A DNA stretch of 64,000 nt from Thinopyrum elongatum (lineage: Eukaryota; Streptophyta; Magnoliopsida; Poales; Poaceae). Of this stretch, positions 30,818 to 43,130 are shown piece after piece (the first letter of the stretch is position 1; each line of letters begins with the position of its first letter). The notes beneath the pieces are model-generated. The model was not told the DNA's origin. It worked only from the letters and a program-made list of their open reading frames with translations, and searched no databases. The stretch covers positions 351,646,526 to 351,710,525 of the forward strand of contig CM022299.1 in assembly GCA_011799875.1 (NCBI GenBank), given 5' to 3'. Made by a program: the position numbers and the translations under genes.

Positions 30818-32546
30818 TACGGTACCAGTGAATATAGCCTCCACAATAGTTGTTAGTGGCAATGTTCTATTCCCTTTGAGAACAAAGTTATACACCTCTG
30901 CAAGGTTCGTTGTCACGATGCCATACCTAGCTCCATGGGTGTCATGCGGCAAAGACCAATTCACGGGAGGCTCTTTCTCTATCCACTCATAAAAATTCTT
31001 TATCTTCCTCCCCTTTTTTCTCTTAGTACCAGGAGGGTCAATCGCTGGCAAGTCACAAAGACCTTCTGGCTACTCTAGCTCCACGATGACTGTTTCTAAT
31101 GTTTGATGCTGTGTTTGTAGTTGCTTCCACGCACGGACCTGCTTCTTAGTAAACTCATCTAGTTTTGACCATATAAAATTGTATTTTACCTACTTGTTCT
31201 GCTTGCATAGTTTTTTGAACAAGTTCATCAACTACTTGTTCTTGAACCGCGAGCAAAAAATTAGCCCAAGATGGCGCATGCACCATCGACTCTCCAAGTC
31301 CTTCCAAGGTGTTGGTTCGTGTGGACCTGGATCCCTGAGTGTCTTGACGACCTTCAGTATACCAGCATGCCTGTCATGGAGGACACACATATTTGGTCGA
31401 TCTTCACTATGGCAGTTTTCAGTCGCCTGAAAAACCATACCCAGCTCTCAAAGTTCTCACCCTCCACAAATTCCATAGCAAGTGGGATGATTTGTTCATT
31501 CCCATCCACACCGATGGCAGTAAGGATCCGGCCTCTGGATTGGCCGGTCAGGAATGTACCATCCACACACATCACGGGACGACAATGTCAGAAAGCTTCG
31601 ATGCATATAGCAAACAAGAAGAATACTTGATTCAGCACCTTAAAACATGGTATACTAGGCAGGAATATGTGTTGTACGTCAACATAAGTGTTGGGATTCC
31701 TTTCCTTCAATGTGTGGAGTAGACGGACAACATTATCATACGAGTCTATGATCGTCCCAAACCTTTCCTCCATAGCCTTCTGCTTAGCCCTCCAAGCCTT
31801 ACCATAAGGAATGTCATACTTCCATCTGACCTTCACCGCTGTCTGGATGTGTTTTGCTTCCATGCCTTTCTTCTCCACTATCTCAGTATACATGAGTTGC
31901 GCAATGAGGGTTGAAGTCAGGTTTGGGTGATTTACCAGAAGGTTTTTCCTTACACAATTATGTGGGACGACATCGATGACAACCTAGTGGATGTTTCACT
32001 TCAGCACGTGCCCGTGCACCTTCCCAGGACAACCAATTTCAACACATTTCATGGTATAGTTTGTTGGACTTGATATGTGTGTCCGGAAAACCCTCTGTGT
32101 AGACATAGCACACTTTGTCACTGCATACTTCAATTTTTTCTTTGTATCATACATTTCCCCTATCTGCACTTGGTTTTGATGATACTGCCATGGAGTCTCA
32201 TGGCCATCGTTGATCGTAAGGTCGTCGATATGCCCTGATCCCATGTAGAAGGAATCGGCACCTCCATTTCCTCCTCGGAATTTTCAGAATCCAGATCCTC
32301 CATCAATCCGTACTCGTCCTCCTCTTCCACCACCCTCTGCATTTCCTCTCCTGCCTCATCCCCATCAGCAAAACCACTATCAGCAAATAATGTCGACTGG
32401 CTACTTTGTCCTGCATCAAGACAATGCAAATTGTGTGACACGTAATCTTACTCTTCCTCCAGATGGCTAACATCCACATCCATTGGGTGTGAACCGGATA
32501 GATCAATCTCGTTAGCCGCTTGCCTACCCTGACCGGGTTCAGACAT
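30818..32546 (-). pseudogene. MULE (MuDR-type) transposase, N-terminal and catalytic part
   Basis: ATG at 32546 gives MSEPGQGRQAANEIDLSG. An acidic region follows (about 32430-32240), then the DNA-binding N-domain (MYDTKKKLKYAVTKCAMSTQ, VEIGCPGKVHGHVLK), then the MULE catalytic domain: CVDGTFLTGQSRGRILTAIG (first Asp), EFVEGENFESWVWFFRRLK, LHDRHAGI (second Asp), and WSLPHDTHGARYGIVTTNLA. The frame ends at the insertion boundary 30818 after IFTGTVR and continues at 17656. A TAA in the acidic region (about 32450) and frame changes between blocks (for example near 31990 and 31590) make it a pseudogene even without the insertion. Confidence 0.85.
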
Positions 32547-32739
32547 TTTCACCTGTCAGACATTTTCATCTTGTTATGAATCACAACGAAAAAAATAATA
32601 TCTACTTAACTAACTAAGCACTAAAATACCACCACACGAAATTTAACACTACAAGTATACAATATGACTCACCTACACTAACTAAACACTAAAACTTAAT
32701 ATGTACATAGAACAATAATTAGAGAAAATATACGACGAC

Positions 32740-33365
32740 ATGGTTATACCTTCGACGCGTGGGTCTGCTACTTCTTGCTCCTCTCTTCAACTCAGTGGCA
32801 CCGGCCACCTCCCGGAGTTCTTGCACCACCGGACACCACCCCCACACCCCTCGTCGCCGGAGATTGGACTCCGGCTACCTCCCACCAAGGTTCATCACCA
32901 CCAGCGCCTCCTCCCCTCCCCCAAGCCCAACCTCCTCCCCACCACAACCTCCTCCCCAGCCGAACCACCACCCCACCATGGCTCCTCCTCACCTATGTTC
33001 ACTTCATGCCCAAAAAGCTACCCCATGGATAGATCGGACCCTAGGCCGTCGGGGATGGCTATGCTCTACTATTTATGCGGGTTGGATGCGAACTTGGCCA
33101 GAAAACGGAGATCGATGGAAAATCACGAGAGAAAAAAGAGAGAAAGAAGACGCTCGGCCTTATCCCAACCTCTTTGGTCACGGGTTGGCCGAAGATCACT
33201 CTTTGGTTGCTAGTAGGCCGAAGTTAATCTCTTCGGTCAAAGGGCCACTACAGCCACTTTTCAGCCCCTATCCACAACTCTTCGGCCCACAGTAGACCGA
33301 AGAGCTCTTTTCGGCCTAGGGAAGACCGAAATGCCCTATTTCGGCTTCAGCTAGGCCGACGGGGT
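32740..33365. repeat. GC-rich MULE leader and alternating GGCCGAA/TTCGGCC repeats
   Basis: 32740-33030 is a Pro/Ser/Thr-rich pseudo-frame upstream of the MULE transposase, without homology I recognise. From about 33185 to 33360 the word GGCCGAA or its reverse (TTCGGCC, TTCGGTC, GACCGAA) appears about ten times in both orientations, spaced 10-30 bp apart. Mixed-orientation short repeats of this kind are typical of transposon subterminal DNA, so this is likely the right-hand end region of the MULE. Confidence 0.5.
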
Positions 33366-34144
33366 CGTAGTTTTGAAAATTTTAAACTAGGGCACACATT
33401 TTCTGAATTTGTTATAAAAATAATATAATTTTAAAGAAAAATCCCACTCGTACTTCGTTAGAGTCCAAGAAACCACTCCAACAGTGCATTATAATCCAAA
33501 TGTATTCAGGTGTTGGACGTTAATTGCTTCAGCTGTAAGCATATTTCACCTGGTCCCTATCATTGTGTCCTGGTGCTGCAATACGGACACGCATCACGTA
33601 GTGTGGCGTTAGTTTGCACTTTACAAGCTTGGGTTGGCCAAGAGAAGGAAAGCCGTACAAGTCTAAAGAGAAGGAGGCGCATCTTTGATTATTCATTATC
33701 TATATATAATACTCCTAGATCTAGTCCTACACTGCTGCCTGCCATGTGAGTCGGGCGTGCATGCGTCGGTTCACAGCCTTTGCAATCTGCAGCATAATCA
33801 CCCAGAACCCTCACACGTACCACCCCACACCTTAGCACACGTGTCTAGGTACGTGCACGGTGCGCCGCACGCGCGCCTAGTACGTGCTCACGTGCACGGG
33901 AGTGTGCGGATGGAGACCTGACAGAGACCACCGGCCGGGCGCGCGGCTCTGTCGTGCATGCCATGCCTGCGCAGGATCGTGCCCAACCTTTTTCCTCTCC
34001 AATCTCCACGACTATCCAGAACCAATTTATTTTCTTACCAACAAAACATTTTCTCAACAGCATAGACCAGGTATATTAAGCGCTCATAGCGAGTGCCAAC
34101 TGCTAAACTTTTTTTCTTTTACAGGGAGTGCTAACTGCTAAACT
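33366..34144. other. Low-repeat intergenic DNA, nothing coding seen
   Basis: No frame with recognisable content and no LTR or TIR signals. The region 33830-33900 contains several ACGTG-core words (CACACGTG, TACGTGC, CACGTGCACG), G-box-like motifs that could be regulatory, but no gene is attached to them in the window. Confidence 0.4.
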
Positions 34145-34337
34145 GGCCTTGTACAATGAAAAATACTTAGGGAAATGTTTAGTAAAATAAATCGAGTTTT
34201 TTTAAATACCGGTGCTTATTTCTATATGACAGACACTTAATTAAGCGTCTACTCTCTATAAATAAATACCCGTGCTTAGAGAAAAACTGATTTATTTTTT
34301 TAAACACCTATCCAAACACCTTGCATTGTTCAGGGCC
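34145..34337. mobile_element. 193-bp MITE, family uncertain
   Basis: GGCCTTGTACAATGAAAAAT at 34145 pairs with the reversed end GGCCCTGAACAATGCAAGGT (34337). The complementarity continues inward (AAATAAATCGAGTTTTT with AAATAAATCAGTTTTT; ACCGGTGCTTATTT with GCACGGGTATTTATTT). No clear target duplication is visible, so assignment to Harbinger or Mutator is open. Confidence 0.7.
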
Positions 34338-34638
34338 TAAGGTCCACCTGGCTGGGCTTGGGGTATCATGAGGGTAGATGGTTGGAGCGGTGTCACCGCT
34401 GAGTCACTCCAGATGCGTACAAGCTAGTCGAATTCTAAATTGAGCAGGCGTTAACAATTGGATGGATTCTAGGCGCTTAAAGGCTAAAACACCGCACGCA
34501 TGCAGGCACGTTTAAGTTTATTTTTGACTTCGCGAATCAAGTATTTTAGACTATATCTTTCTTTTGCGGGGTGTATTTTAGACTATTATATTCATCAAAT
34601 GTGCACTGACATATAATCCTTCCAATGTACTCCGATGC

Positions 34639-37166
34639 ATGTTCCTTACACAATTCCTACCCCATCCCCCCCAACCACTCCCGTCCCCTCGCCGGCGCCT
34701 CTCTCCGCCCGCTGGGGGCTCGCTTCGGCCCAGCGGTTCTTCGCAGCCCTCCTCCCTATGGTCCGCTGCCTCGACGGCCGCGGCGTCAGATCCGGCCTCA
34801 ACGTCGCGAATCCTGCACCGCGGTGAGTCGTCCAAGGCTGGAGCTCCTCTTGGACCGCCAGATCTTTGCCCGTCCCCTCCCTGCGGGCACGCGCGCCTTA
34901 AATTTGTGGTGGTGTGTCCTTATTCCCCGGTCAATGTTTCCCCTTCGGGCCATGCCGAATCGACAGAGGAAGGATGGACAGAGGTCCAGTCCCGAAAGAA
35001 CAGGAGACCGGGCTCTCGCTCGCTGGTCCGAGCTGGGCGCACCTCGTTCCCGCGCTCGGACCGACGCGACGCCTTTTTAAGCCAGTTCAAGGGGAAGTGT
35101 TTCCGCTGCCTCAGCAAACGCCACCGCCGCGTCGATTGCCGTGACCCCCCCCCCCCGCTGCATCATCTGCAAGCGCGCGGGCCATTTCGGCAAGGAGTGC
35201 CCGCAAAACCCAAGGAACAGGGGCTCAGGCGGGGCTGCCCGTGCTCGGTTGAGGCCGCCGGCTGCGGGAAAAGCTCCGGTGAAGGACCGGCTCGTTTTTC
35301 CGCCGCTGCCTCCGTCTACGCGCATGGATCGCCTTCCCCTCCGCGACCCGGCCAGGCGGCCGCGGGAGAGCAACAAGGTGATCGTGACCTCCCCGGTGCT
35401 GGAAATCGAGGAGCACATTCTGCGTTAGAACGTCGTCACCCTCACTGCCGCGGACCGCTCCCACTCCACTACACATGCGGCCGTTGGGAGGGTCCTCTTC
35501 GAGCAGCTGTCCACCCCGCCGCACCAGCTCCGTGTCACCGCCCACCAGCCGTAGGCCATCCTCGTCCACTTCGACCTCCCTTCACACCGGGACAACACCG
35601 TGCGCCGCGGCGTCATCAAGGTCGAGGGCTGCAAGTACTTCATTAGAGCCTGGCACGAGGAGGATCACGCTGTTATCCTCAAGTGCAACCACCACGTGCG
35701 CGTCGTCGTGAAAGACCCGCCGATGCAGTTCTGGTCCCTGCCAGGTGCCGAGGAGGCGCTCGGTGACGTCGGCCGCGTCGATCGTCTGGACACGCGCACG
35801 CTGGAGAGGGGCCACACCAAGACCTTCGCTTGCTGGCTCTGGGTCTGGGACGTGGCCCACATCCCGACCAAGCACGCTCACTGGGTGCTCAAGCAAGGCA
35901 CCGGCTGGGCTGGCGAGATCATCGGCCTTGCGCCCGCTGACCGCCGCATCCCTCCGCCGCCGGGCGTCCGGTGCTAGGACCTGCTGATCCACATCGACCT
36001 GTTGGAAGACTAGACCCCTCTGTCACCACGCTCCTCTCGCTCTGGACAGAGTGGTCTGCCCTCCTCCGATGAAGACGACGATCGCCCTCTCCCACGCATC
36101 GAGCCTGGTTCATGGGTGGCTAGGGTGGAGGATGGCCAAGGCAGGGCACGCAGCGGTGCGCCGCACGTCGGGGCCTCGGTCTGTGGCCCTATCCTAGGGG
36201 GCGGCAGCAGGGATCAGGAAGATGTCGATGGCAGTGGCGGCTCGGGCCGGTCCTGGAGGGACCGCCTTGTCGGCCGTAGATGCCACGCCAAGGGCAGCGA
36301 AGCGGACGTCGTCAAGAGTGTGAACCGCCAGCGTAGCAGGACTCTGGTGGGGCGGCACCACACTGCAGGTGGCCGTGGGCGCTCTGATGCTAGGAGGGAC
36401 GGTGGTGTGTTGGCGCTGCGCGCCACACCGCCCCTCCCCCTCTGCCCTATGACCGTTCCGCCGCCCGAGGAGGACCCGGTGGCCCAGTTCTTCTCCTTCT
36501 CCGACTCCGGCCGGGCCCTCTCCCCGCCCCCGCGCACTGACTGCATGCAGTTGGAGATGGAGAATGACATGCTCGAAGCCCTGGACACCCCCATGGCTTT
36601 TGAAGATGGGGGCCGCTCCCCCCCCCCGCTTGGACACTGGGCCTGCCGAGCTGGAGAGCCTGGGGATGCTTCCGTGCCTACTGCCCTGCGTCAACTCCCC
36701 TGCAGCAGCCACGGTTGGCTTTCAGATGGAGGCGGTCACGCAGAGGGTGGGCACCATCCAGATTGGCAGCAGCCAGGAGCGTGCCGCCGAGCTGTTCGCC
36801 GCGGTGCCTCCTCCAGTCCTCCCAAGCCAGCTGCCTCATCCTCGACACTCTGCCCCTCCCAAGTCAAGAGCCACTTCAGCACCCTCTCGCCGTAGTGCTC
36901 GTTAGGTGGCAGCGGCTATCACAACTCCGGTGGCGCAGCGGGCTGTTCTACGCCTCATCCAGGAGCTGGGGGAGCTTGGCCCGAATGACAAGATGACTCC
37001 GAAGGCGGCGGCGCAACTCATGAAACGTTTCCAGGAGCCCTTCTCTAATGGTGACATTGCCACGATTGCAAAGCTCACAGGCCTCGACTCAGCCGCCCTC
37101 AAGATTGCTGCGGGTATGGCGGGGCTTGCTGAGGTTGAGGAGATAGTGCAGGGTTGCTCATGTTAG
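34639..37166 (+). pseudogene. LINE ORF1 (nucleic-acid-binding protein)
   Basis: After a Pro/Ser-rich N-terminus and EGWTEVQSRKNRR, KCFRCLSKRHRRVDCRD gives a CCHC knuckle near 35095-35145. A run of C at about 35145-35156 shifts the frame, and the second knuckle (CIICKRAGHFGKEC) is read in the next frame near 35160-35200. Further on, 35600-35977 encodes GVIKVEGCKYFIRAWHEEDH and PTKHAHWVLKQGTGWAGEII, similar to the DUF4283-type region of plant L1 ORF1 proteins. 36906-37166 gives a helical Ala-rich C-terminus. At least three frame changes separate these parts. The protein normally binds the LINE RNA. Confidence 0.7.
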
Positions 37167-37380
37167 CTGTAGTTTATGTAGCTAGGCTCCGCCAGCGGCT
37201 GGTCTTCAACCAGTTCGAGTTAGGATTAGTGGCTATGTGTAGTTCTTCGGTCTCGTGGCTAGTTCGTCGACGACGGGGTTTTGGGCCTGTTGGTGGCCGT
37301 CGTCGCCCCCCGGCGTGCTGTGTGGTGTACTCGTCCCCTTCTAGTAATATGTTCAGTTGGCGGAGCAATCTCTGGTGCCA

Positions 37381-39880
37381 CGATGAATGACATCAACCTA
37401 AAATTCATGTCCTAGAATGTGCGAGGCCTGAACTGCCCTGCAAAACCTACCGCGATTAGTGAGACTGCCTCCGCGCATAGTGTAGCCTTGCTTTGCTTGC
37501 AGGAAACTAAGATAGAAACCTGGTCGACGGCTTTAGCAGCAGAGATAGGCGGACAAAGGCTGCAGGGATGCATGGTGCTCTGACGATCGGCACCAGAGGA
37601 GGCGTGGCGATCTTCTGGGACAAGACCTTAGTCGACATAGTTTCTCATCGACTGGGTAGTTTCTCGATCACCGCTAGGGTAGAGGCGCTCCACTCTGGGG
37701 AAGCCTTCTGGATGACAACCGTCTATGGCCCGACGGACGACGGGCAGAAAGATAGCTTCCTCTCCGAGCTTGCGCCAGCTCCACCACCTACAGGAGAGCC
37801 TAGGATGATAAACGGAGATTTCAACATGACCTATCACGCAAGAGACAAAAACAACTCAAATCTCAACAGGAGGATGATGGGGAAATTTCGTAGGGCCATT
37901 GATCTGGCGGGGCTGAAGGAGATAAAGTATGAAAACCGCAGATTTACATGGAGCAATGAAAGGGAGGACCCTACCCTATGCAGCATTGACAAATTTTTCT
38001 GCAACACCCAGTGGGAAGAGACTCACTTAGAGTACTTGTTGGTGGCGGCCTCCACGTTCTCGGATCACTGCCCCCTGTTACTTGCTGGAGCTGTTGTGCC
38101 TTTCAGACAAGCTCGTTTTAGATTCATTTTTTTGGCCAAAGTTCCCACACTTTACTGAGACAGTTCTTCATGCTTGGCAAAGGCCGGTGCCGCATGACTA
38201 CCCCTTCATCAGAATCAAACGGAAGCTTGCGAGGGTGGCGGCTGACCTAAAGATTTGGAGCAAGGCCAGCTTTGGGAAAGCAAAATTGCACTTCCACATT
38301 GCAAATGAGGTGATCCTCCGCCTTGACATGGCGCAAGAGACCAGGTGGCTTTCGACGGTAGAATTCAACCTGAGAAAACAACTAAAACTCAAGGTTCTAG
38401 GTTTGGCTGCGATGAGAGGGCCAGAAAGAAACAAGCATCCCGGATCAGCTAGCTGCAGGCGGGGGACGCAAACACCAAGGTGTTCCATTCAAAGATGAGA
38501 TCGCGCCGGAGAAAAAAACTTCATTCACTCTCTCACAGTGAGCAGTAGGGAAGTCTTTGATCATGGCGAAAAGGAGAGGATCATACACGATCATTTTGCT
38601 AGTTCTTTGGGCAGCCATGAGGTGCGGGAGAAAACTCTCAACTGGGATAGGCTTACCATCCCCTCGGTAGATCTGCGGGGGATGGATTCGCCCTTCTCTC
38701 TGGCCGAAGTATGGGCTGCGATCATCTCCACCCCGACGGATAAAGCCCTAGGACCCGATGGTTTCACGGGCCAATTTTTCAGGTCGTGCTGGCATATCAT
38801 AAAGGATGATATCATGGCTATCTTCCACAATTTCTATTAGCTAGCTGGGCAAAACTTTGCTGAAATAAACACCGCCCTCATTGCACTCCTACCGAAGAAG
38901 AACAGGGCTTCTGAAATTGGCCATTTTCGACCCATCAGCCTGATTCACTCTGTCACTAAGCTCATCTCCAAAGTGTTCTCGACAAGGATGGCTGGAGCGC
39001 TTGGTGGACTGATCTCCCCGGCCCAGACCGCGTTTCAGAAAGGCAAATGCATCCATGCTAGCTATCAGTATGTGCAGAGCTGCGTCAAGATGTTACACAG
39101 GGAGAAGAAACAAGCATTGTTTTTCAAGCTAGACATCGCTAAGGCTTTTGATTCAGTATCCTGGGAGTACTTGCTGGAGCTCATGCAGAGGATGGGGTTC
39201 TCCGCAAGATGGAGGGACTGGATTTCTCTGCTTCTTTCCTCGGCCTCTTCTTCCTGCATGCTGAATGGGACACTCGGGCCGTCCTTCCTCCATGGGCGTG
39301 GATTCAGGCAGGGTGACCCGCTCTCCCCTCTGTTGTTCATCATGGCAATTGACCCGTTGTACCATCTGCTCGAGGCTGCCACAACTGACGAAATGATTGT
39401 CACACTATCGGGTCGCAGTATAAGTATGAGGGTCAGCCTATACGCCGATGATGCAGTCATTTTTGCAAACCCAGAAAAAGACGAAGTGGACACGCTGCTA
39501 TACCTGTTGAATGTTTCGGTGAGGCCACAGGGCTAAAGCTAAACCACGCCAAATCCTCAGTCAGCCCTATCAACTGCGCGGGGCTGCCTTTGTCGGATGT
39601 GCTGCACAGCTTCGGTGGCCGAGTCTCAGATTTCCCGATAGCATAACTCGGGCTGCCGGTCTCTCCAAGAAAATTGCGCCTGGTGCACCTTCAATTCATC
39701 ATTGTTCGGGTGCGCTTGCGCCTGGCCGGATGGAAAGGCAAGCTCATGAACATGGCCGGCAGGCGGGTGCTCGTGCATGCATGTCGCCCATCTTTGCTTT
39801 GTCAGTTCTCAAGGTGCCTAAGAAGATCCTCAAGGAGGTGGACAAAGCGCGCTGACAATTCCTATAGGCCCAGGACGAGG
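37381..39880 (+). pseudogene. LINE ORF2 (endonuclease plus reverse transcriptase)
   Basis: The N-terminal endonuclease motif FMS-stop-NVRGLNC (37405-37430) has TAG where Trp is expected. VALLCLQETKIE follows (catalytic Glu), then TVYGPTDDGQKDSF, MINGDFNMTYHARDKNN, and TFSDHCPLLLAGA (the SDH motif). The RT spans 38540-39536: DKALGPDGFTGQFFRSCW, HFRPISLIHSVTKLISKVF, FKLDIAKAFDSVSWEYLL, RGFRQGDPLSPLLFIMAIDP and YADD (39441-39452). Stops or frame changes lie at about 38156, 38840 and 39534. The C-terminal part is eroded. Intact ORF2 makes the nick and copies LINE RNA at the target. Confidence 0.85.
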
Positions 39881-40182
39881 CCATGACTGGCGGCAAATGT
39901 AAAATGGCCTGGAGCAAGGTTCAGCGCTGCACTGCAGATGAGATGGCTTTGGCTCAAATGGCAGCAACCACGGCGGCCGTGGATGAGCTTCCCAGCTCCA
40001 TGCGACCAGAGGGATCAGGACCTGTTTGCAAGTGCAACATCAGTACAGATCGACAATGGAAAATCAGCAAGCTTCTGGATAAGTTCGTGGCTTGGAACCG
40101 CGCCGCTGTGCTGCGAGTTTCCGAATTTGTTCAAACACACGAGAAGAAGGAACATGATAGTGGAGGCTGCATTGACGAATGA

Positions 40183-41254
40183 CACTACAAAAAAAGACAC
40201 ATCCGTGACATTTTGGCCCGAACGAAAACTTTTTCTGTCATGCTTATGACACTTCTATGACGATAATTGTGACAAAACCATGTATCATCATAGATGTGGT
40301 GGGCTCCTACTTCTATGACCAAAAATCATGACAGAAAATGGGATTTTTGTCCTGGGCGGGCCGGGGACGCACCTGCATGACATTCTTTGGGCCGTCCATG
40401 ACAGAAAAATCGTGGTAGAAGCGAGGGCGAGGAAAATTTCGGGGAGTTCCCGGTTACGGTGGGTGGTCGGGGCCGAGCGATGCACGGAGGGATTGCGCAT
40501 TTCTCTCGTACACGTACACGCGTGTGTGCGAGGTGTTGGGCTCTAACTGGACCCGAGCGAGGCGCTCGCTTACTAAACCCGAGCGATTGCACTAGCTACG
40601 CGCGTTACTGAACCCGAGCGATCGATCCCTTGGCTGTTAACTGAACCCGAGCGATTCCTTCGCTACTGCTGCTAACTGAAGCCGATTGAACATGCCTCTT
40701 GATGAACAGTGACTGTTGTTGGGGGTTGGATGAACAGGACCCTGTGGTAGTAGAGGTCGTTGCCCCTGGATGAATAGGACCCTGATCGAGGAGGCCACCA
40801 CACACCCGAGCCGGTTGGGGGTGGATGAACAGGACCCCGTGGAGAGCTGGTTAAGCAGTACCCGGTGTAGGCTGGATGATCAGGACTCCGTGGATGAACA
40901 GTAGCTGGTGGAGGCTAGAGGAAGTCGATGGTGGATAAACAGTAGCAGGTGGAGGCTGGAGGAAGTCGGCGGTGGATGAATAGTAGCCCGTGGAGGTTGG
41001 AGCGAGGCAGTAGATGGTGGATGAACAGTATCCCGTGGAGTCCCGTTTTGCGGTACGCCACACCCCTCCTGATGAACAGGGCCCCGTTTCGACCGTAGGC
41101 GCTCCAACACAAGTTTGTTTCCTCTGTTTTGCGGTATGCCACACCCCTCCCGATCAACAGGACCCCGTTTTGACCGTAGCCGGTCGAACAGAAGGCCGTT
41201 TCTTCCGTACTGTGGTACGTCAGACCCCGTTTCGGTTGTTCCGTCCAAGCTGGT
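40183..41254 (+). mobile_element. Left end of a CACTA element, truncated
   Basis: CACTACAAAAAAAGACACAT at 40183, preceded by TGA, is the terminus of a CACTA family common in Triticeae. GTGACATTTTGGCC, TTCTATGACGATAATTGTGA and repeated ATGACA words follow. Two internal repeat sets are visible: AACCCGAGCGA (four copies, 40545-40660) and GGATGAACAGGACCCCGTGG-like words (about ten, 40725-41165). It stops at the Sabrina-like LTR at 41255; no right end is seen in the window. Confidence 0.75.
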
Positions 41255-42848
41255 TGATACGTCTCCAATGTATCTATAATTTTTTATTGTTCCATGCTGT
41301 TATATTATCATTCTTGGATGTTTTACAATCATTTTCTAGCAAATTTATATCATTTTTTGGGACTAACCTATTGACATAGTGCCCAGTGCCAGTTGCTGTT
41401 TTTTGCTTGTTTTTTACTTCGCAGGAAATCAATACCAAACAGAGTCCAAACGCAGCGAAACTTTTTGATGATTTTTTCTGGACCAGAAGACACAAGTTGG
41501 GCCAAGAAAGTACCTGAGGGGGGCTCCGAGGGGAGCACAACCCACCAGGGCGCGCCTGGGGGCCCAGGCGCGCCTAGGTGGGTTGTGCCCACCTCGGCCA
41601 CCTCCCGCACCGCCTCTTTGCTCTATAAATACCCCAATATTCCAGAAACCCTAGGGGAGTCAACGAAAATCAATTCCAGCCATCGCAAGTTCCAGAAAAC
41701 ACAGATCCAATCTAGACACCATCACGGAGGGGTTCATCATCCTCATTGGTGCCTCTCCGATGATGCGTGAGTAGTTCATTGTAGACCTACAGGTCTGTAG
41801 TTAGTAGCTAGATGGCTTCCTCTCTCTCTTTTGATTCTCAATACAATGGTCTCTTGGAGATCTATTTGATGTAACTCTTTTTGCGGTGTGTTTGTTGGGA
41901 TCCGATGAACTTTGGGTTTATGATCAGATCTATGTTTTTATCCATGAAAGTTATTTGAGTCTTTTGATCTCTTATATGCATGATTACTTATAGCCTCGTA
42001 TTTCTTCTTCGAATCTTTGGTTTAGTTAGGCCAACTAGATCGATTTTTCTTGCCATGGGAAGAGGTGCTTTGTGATGGGTTCGATCTTACGGTGTTTGAT
42101 CCCAGTGACAGAAGGGGAACCGGCACGTATGTATCGTTGCTATTAAGGATAACAAGATGGGGTCTATTTCTACATAAACAGATCTTGTCTACATCATGTC
42201 ATCGTTCTTATTGCATTACTCCATTTTTCCATGAACTTAATACACTAGATGCATGCTGGATAGCGGTCGATGTGTGGAGTAATAGTAGTAGATGCAGGCA
42301 GGAGTCGGTCTACTAATCTTGGACGTGATGCCTATATAATGATCATTGCCTGGATATCATCATAATTATTTGAAGTTCTATCAATTGCCCAACAATAATT
42401 TGTTTACCCACTGTATGCTATTTTTCTCGAGAGAAGCCACTAGTGAAATCTACGGCCCCCGGGTCTATTTTCTCATCATATATTTTCAGATCTATCTTGT
42501 TATTTGCCTTTTTATTTATTTGCCACTTTTATTTTAAGATCTATATTTCTAAAAACCCAAAAATATTTTGCTTCACTTTATTTTATTCGCGATCTATTTA
42601 TCCAATCTACTACAATTTATCTCCCTTTCGTTGCCAATTTCTAGCGCTGTTACCCGAAAGGGATTGACAACCCCTTTAACATGTCGGGTTGCAAGTATTT
42701 ATTCTTTGTGTGCAGGTGATGTTTACTTAGTGTTGCTTGGTTCTCCTACTGGTTCGATAACCTTGGTCTCATCACTGAGGGAAATACCTACCGTTGCTGT
42801 GCTCCATCATCCCTTCCTCTTTGGGGAAATACCGACGTAGTTTAAGCA
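41255..42848 (+). repeat. 5' LTR of a Sabrina/Athila-like Gypsy element
   Basis: It starts TGATACGTCTCCAATGTATC and contains TTTTTGGGACTAACCTATTG, GGTCTGTAGTTAGTAGCTAG, GATGCATGCTGGATAGCGGT and AGTCGGTCTACT, recognisable from the Sabrina family of Triticeae Athila-group elements. A TATA box (CTATAAATA, 41623-41631) lies about 370 bp in. The right end is placed at the last CA before the spacer leading to the primer site; the exact base is uncertain. Confidence 0.8.
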
Positions 42849-42866
42849 AACATCAAAAGGAATTTC

Positions 42867-42942
42867 TGGCGCCGTTGCCGGGGAGGATCAAGTCAAGATA
42901 GTCTCCCGGCCACGTGCCAATTTCTGGCGCTGTTGCCGGGGA
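42867..42942 (+). other. Duplicated primer-binding site (Athila type)
   Basis: TGGCGCCGTTGCCGGGGA at 42867 recurs as TGGCGCTGTTGCCGGGGA at 42925. This is the tRNA-Asp-type primer site of Athila-group Gypsy elements. The duplication, with a 58-bp period, includes the preceding AATTTC; only the first copy is unmutated. Confidence 0.8.
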
Positions 42943-43130
42943 GACATCATCAACATCAACCAGGTTCCTAATCACAAATCTCATCTCCTTGCAATTTACA
43001 TTATTTGCCATTTGCCTCTCATTTTCCTCTCCCACACTTCACAAAATTTTGCTGTTTTATTCGCCCTCTTTCTCGTTCGCCATTTTCTCATCAGACCTGT
43101 TTTTGAGTGCAATCTTGTTGCGTAGTCACG

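Larger units (their letters stand above)
34590..40182 (+). mobile_element. Decayed L1-type LINE, 3' end cut by a CACTA
   Basis: A non-LTR retrotransposon with ORF1 (zinc knuckles) at 34639-37166 and ORF2 (endonuclease and reverse transcriptase) at about 37381-39880. No poly-A tail is present because the sequence changes abruptly to a CACTA terminus at 40183. The 5' boundary is placed where coding-like GC-rich sequence begins. Several stops and frameshifts show it is inactive. Confidence 0.85.

Noticed and set aside
32740..33295. Plus-strand Pro-rich protein of about 178 residues
   Set aside because: It lies over the leader of the minus-strand MULE transposase, has no motif and runs into the GGCCGAA repeat block.
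35141..35428. Separate small zinc-knuckle gene
   Set aside because: It is the frameshifted continuation of LINE ORF1 after a C homopolymer, not an independent gene.
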